Shown: one piece after another, positions 6,718 to 8,985 of the stretch | Numbering within the stretch: position 1 is the first letter of the stretch | Layout: every line of letters begins with the position of its first letter | NCBI GenBank assembly: GCA_007131045.1 | Contig: SLRI01000632.1 | Location: forward strand, 1 to 8,985 | Reading direction: 5' to 3' | From: Rhodospirillales bacterium | GTDB lineage: Bacteria > Pseudomonadota > Alphaproteobacteria > Geminicoccales > Geminicoccaceae | Length of the DNA: 8,985 nucleotides | Program-made: the position numbers and the translations under genes | The notes under the pieces: generated by a model | What the model was told of the DNA's origin: nothing | Seen by the model: the letters and a program-made list of their open reading frames with translations, nothing else | Database searches by the model: none

Positions 6718-7779
6718 TCAGCCCCCGGTGGCGGCGGGCCGGCGCCCTCGGCCGGCGCGGCTGGCGGGACGGGCGAGCGCGGCTTCGGCCTCGGCCACGA
6801 GCTCGGCGATGATCGCCGCCACCGGCTGGACGGCCTTGACGAAGCCGACCGACTGGCCGGCCATCAGCGAGCCCTCCTCGACATCGCCGTCGATCACCGC
6901 CCGGCGCAGGGCGCCGGCCCAGAAATGCTCGATCGCCAGCGACGCTTCCTCCTGGCTGAGCTCGCCACGGCGGAACCGGGCGATCACCTCGAGCTGGATC
7001 TCGGTGAAGCGCCGCGTGCCGTCGTTGGCCAGGGCCCGCACCGGGATCACCTTGAAGGCCGGGTCGATCTGCACCGAGGGCTGGGCGTCTCTGGCCGAGG
7101 CCCGGATGAAGGCCTGCTTGAAGCGCGGGTGGGCGATCGATTCCTCGGCGCAGGCGAAGCGGGTGCCCATCTGCACGCCCGATGCGCCCATGCCCAGGAA
7201 GGCCGCGATGCCCTGGCCGCTGCCGATTCCGCCGGCGACGAACACCGGCACGTCGGTGATGCCGGGCAGGATCTCCTGGGCGAGGACGGCGGTCGAGACC
7301 GCGCCGATGTGGCCGCCCGCCTCCATGCCCTCGATGATCAGCCCATCCGCACCCGAGCGGACCAATCGCTTGGCCAGGGCCAGGGACGGCGCGAAGCAGA
7401 GCAGCTTGCGGTCGGCCCCCTTGATCCTGGCGATGGCGGTGCCGGGCGGCAGCCCGCCGGCGAGCACGACGTGGCCGACCTCGAGGTCGAGGCAGACCTC
7501 GATCAGCTTGTCGAGTGCCGGGTGCATGACGATCAGGTTGACGCCGAACGGCCGGTCGGTGAGCGAACGGGTGGCCTCGATTTCGGCGGCCAGGAGTTCG
7601 GGCGTCATCGAGCCGCAGGCGATCACCCCGAAGCCGCCGGCCTCGGCGATCGCCGCCACCAGCCGGCGCTCGGAGACCCAGGTCATCGCCCCGCCCATGA
7701 TCGCCGTCTCGGTGCCGAGCAGCTCGGTGCCGGCGCGCCAATAGTCGGCGAGGTACGGGTGCGGCGGCAGCGTCGACAC
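6718..7779 (-). CDS. FMN-dependent nitronate monooxygenase / FabK-like oxidoreductase
   Basis: This TIM-barrel flavoprotein belongs to the NMO/2-nitropropane dioxygenase family (Pfam PF03060). From the GTG at 7779 it has 353 residues. Visible motifs are AIMGGAMTWVSERRL (26-40), EAGGFGVIACGSM (46-58), LTDRPFGVNL (73-82), EGMEAGGHIG (150-159, with the usual active-site His157) and the phosphate-binding GGIGSGQGIAAFLGMGASGV (183-202). Members include nitronate monooxygenases, NADH:quinone reductases and the enoyl-ACP reductase FabK, and the sequence alone does not settle the substrate. The start is uncertain: GTG 7779 has GGAAG nine bases upstream, while TTG at 7788 overlaps the lysC stop codon but has that GGAAG directly against it; I prefer GTG. 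The C-terminal 20 residues are Arg/Ala/Gly-rich. It sits within a few bases of both lysC and ptsP, so it is probably co-translated with them, though no pathway link is obvious. Confidence 0.9.
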   Translation of the reverse strand: MSTLPPHPYLADYWRAGTELLGTETAIMGGAMTWVSERRLVAAIAEAGGFGVIACGSMTPELLAAEIEATRSLTDRPFGVNLIVMHPALDKLIEVCLDLEVGHVVLAGGLPPGTAIARIKGADRKLLCFAPSLALAKRLVRSGADGLIIEGMEAGGHIGAVSTAVLAQEILPGITDVPVFVAGGIGSGQGIAAFLGMGASGVQMGTRFACAEESIAHPRFKQAFIRASARDAQPSVQIDPAFKVIPVRALANDGTRRFTEIQLEVIARFRRGELSQEEASLAIEHFWAGALRRAVIDGDVEEGSLMAGQSVGFVKAVQPVAAIIAELVAEAEAALARPASRAGRGRRPAATGG

Positions 7780-7784
7780 GCCGC

Positions 7785-8985
7785 TCAACTTCCGCCGGCC
7801 GGGCTGGGGGAATCGAGGCTGGGGGCATCGAGGCCGTAGGCGGTGTGCAGGGTGCGCAATGCCAGCTCGGTATAGGCCGCCTCGATCAGCACCGAGACCT
7901 TGATCTCGGAGGTCGAGATCGCCTGGATGTTGATGCCTCTGTCGGCCAGGCTCTGGAACATGGTATGCGCGATGCCGGCGTGGCTGCGCATGCCGACGCC
8001 GATTACCGATATCTTGCTGACGTCGCTGTCGGCCACGATTTCCTCGAACTCGATCGTGCTCTTGTTTTCGGCCAGTACAACATGGGCCCGGGCCAGATCG
8101 TTCCTGGCGACGGTGAAGGTCATGTTGGCGACCACCCCGTCGCGGCTGACCGACTGGACGATCATGTCGACGTTGATGTCGGCGGCGGCCAGGGGGCCGA
8201 ACACGGCGGCCGCCACGCCCGGCCGGTCGCGCACGCCGAGAACGGTGAGGCGGGCCTCGTCGCGGCTGTAGGTGATGCCGCTCACGATCTGTTGTTCCAC
8301 GATCTCATCCTCGTCGACGACGAGCGTGCCCGGCTCGTCGGTAAAGCTGGAGAGCACCTGTACGCGGACCTTGTGCGCCATGGCGAGGGCGACGGAGCGG
8401 GTCTGCAGCACCTTGGCACCCTGCGATGCCATCTCCAGCATCTCTTCATAAGTTATGCGCTGCAGCTTGCGGGCCTTGCTCACGATCCGCGGATCGGAGG
8501 TGTAGACGCCGTCGACATCGGTGAAGATGTCGCAACGCTCGGCGCCGAGCGCGGCTGCCATGGCGACCGCCGAGGTGTCCGAGCCGCCGCGGCCGAGGGT
8601 GGCGATCCGCCGGTTCGGGGCCAGTCCCTGAAAACCGGCGACCACGGGCACCATGCCGGCGTCGAGGGCGGCCGTCACGGCTGTGGGATCGATGCGGACG
8701 ATCCGCGCCTTGCCGTGCGCTGCATCGGTCTCGACGCCGGCCTGCCAGCCGGTGAACGAGCGCGCCGGCACGCCGATGGCGCGAAGTGCTATGGCCAGGA
8801 GGCCCACGGTCACCTGCTCGCCCGAGGCCACGACCATGTCGTATTCGGCGGGATCGAAGCCTCGGGCATCGAGGCCGTCGACGAAGCCCACGAGCTTGTT
8901 GGTCTCGCCGGCCATGGCGGAGAGCACGACGCAGACCCGCTCGCCAGCGCGGACATGCCGCGCCACCCGCGCCGCCACGTGGCGA
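7785..8985 (-). CDS. lysC: Aspartate kinase (LysC), N-terminus beyond window
   Basis: Aspartate kinase phosphorylates aspartate, the first step towards lysine, threonine, methionine and diaminopimelate for the cell wall. The frame is open to the right edge; 399 residues are visible and about 20 are missing, including the KFGGTS nucleotide-binding start. The GTG at 8978 is internal, since RHVAARV reads straight through it. Counting from the edge: LSAMAGETNKL (21-31), ASGEQVTVG (53-61), GRGGSDTSAVA (131-141) and FTDVDGVYTSDP (154-165) form the kinase domain. Two ACT domains follow, about 245-310 (RDRPGVAAAVFGPLA, NVDMIVQS) and 325-385 (SHAGIAHTMFQSLADRG, then ISTSEIKVSVLIEAA). This is the feedback-regulated monofunctional class, controlled by lysine and/or threonine. 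There is no fused homoserine dehydrogenase. The stop codon is five bases before the preferred start of the next gene. Confidence 0.97.
   Translation of the reverse strand, partial: RHVAARVARHVRAGERVCVVLSAMAGETNKLVGFVDGLDARGFDPAEYDMVVASGEQVTVGLLAIALRAIGVPARSFTGWQAGVETDAAHGKARIVRIDPTAVTAALDAGMVPVVAGFQGLAPNRRIATLGRGGSDTSAVAMAAALGAERCDIFTDVDGVYTSDPRIVSKARKLQRITYEEMLEMASQGAKVLQTRSVALAMAHKVRVQVLSSFTDEPGTLVVDEDEIVEQQIVSGITYSRDEARLTVLGVRDRPGVAAAVFGPLAAADINVDMIVQSVSRDGVVANMTFTVARNDLARAHVVLAENKSTIEFEEIVADSDVSKISVIGVGMRSHAGIAHTMFQSLADRGINIQAISTSEIKVSVLIEAAYTELALRTLHTAYGLDAPSLDSPSPAGGS

Noticed and set aside
3473..7744. Open frame of over 1400 codons on the plus strand opposite the RodZ-like gene, ptsP and the oxidoreductase
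   Set aside because: It is antisense to three genes with clear family motifs; its translation is rich in Arg, Gly, Ala, Asp and Val with no recognisable domain. Long antisense frames are common where third positions are G/C-rich.
6716..7828. Upstream extension of the ptsP frame through the oxidoreductase gene, which would give a protein of over 1100 residues
   Set aside because: The extension is Arg/Gly/Pro-rich without domain features and lies out of frame over a well-supported gene; the PtsP family length fits a start at 6715.
7785..8440. Internal start for a separate short LysC beta subunit
   Set aside because: Some aspartate kinases have one, but no strong ribosome-binding site before an in-frame start stood out here; the idea rests on analogy only.

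Overview
The window is about 9 kb of dense, GC-rich bacterial chromosome (one ptsP line counted by hand gives about 72% GC). All recognisable genes are on the minus strand, so transcription runs from right to left. The gene content (lysC, ptsP, a RodZ-like HTH/membrane protein, ispG and hisS in this order) together with a canonical, non-divergent HisRS motif 2 points to an alphaproteobacterium of the Rhodospirillales type. This lineage call is inference from family knowledge and no search was run.

Layout in transcription order. (1) 8985 to 4388 is a tightly packed cluster: aspartate kinase lysC (5' end cut off by the window edge), an FMN-dependent nitronate monooxygenase/FabK-like protein, and ptsP (enzyme I of the nitrogen PTS). 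The junctions are overlapping or a few bases, so these three are probably co-transcribed and translationally coupled. (2) 4387 to 4196 is a 192-bp spacer, more AT-rich than its surroundings, with a candidate promoter for the next unit. (3) 4195 to 1677 holds the RodZ-like gene and ispG, separated by 29 bp. (4) 1676 to 1533 is a spacer with two hairpin repeats in opposite orientation. (5) 1532 to 294 is hisS. (6) 293 to 188 is a short spacer with another copy of the hairpin repeat and a palindrome. (7) 187 to 1 is the first 62 codons of a Gp49/HigB-like toxin gene that runs off the left edge; its antitoxin would be expected just outside.

Most of the window is housekeeping: aspartate-family amino acid synthesis, nitrogen/carbon phosphotransfer signalling, cell shape, MEP-pathway isoprenoid synthesis and histidyl-tRNA charging. 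I found no wholly new multi-gene system. The most interesting signals are a small family of hairpin repeats (two identical 33-bp copies immediately after the ispG and hisS stop codons, and one diverged inverted copy whose stem changes are compensatory), the toxin gene of lower GC placed after hisS, and the conserved-looking but unexplained oxidoreductase wedged between lysC and ptsP.
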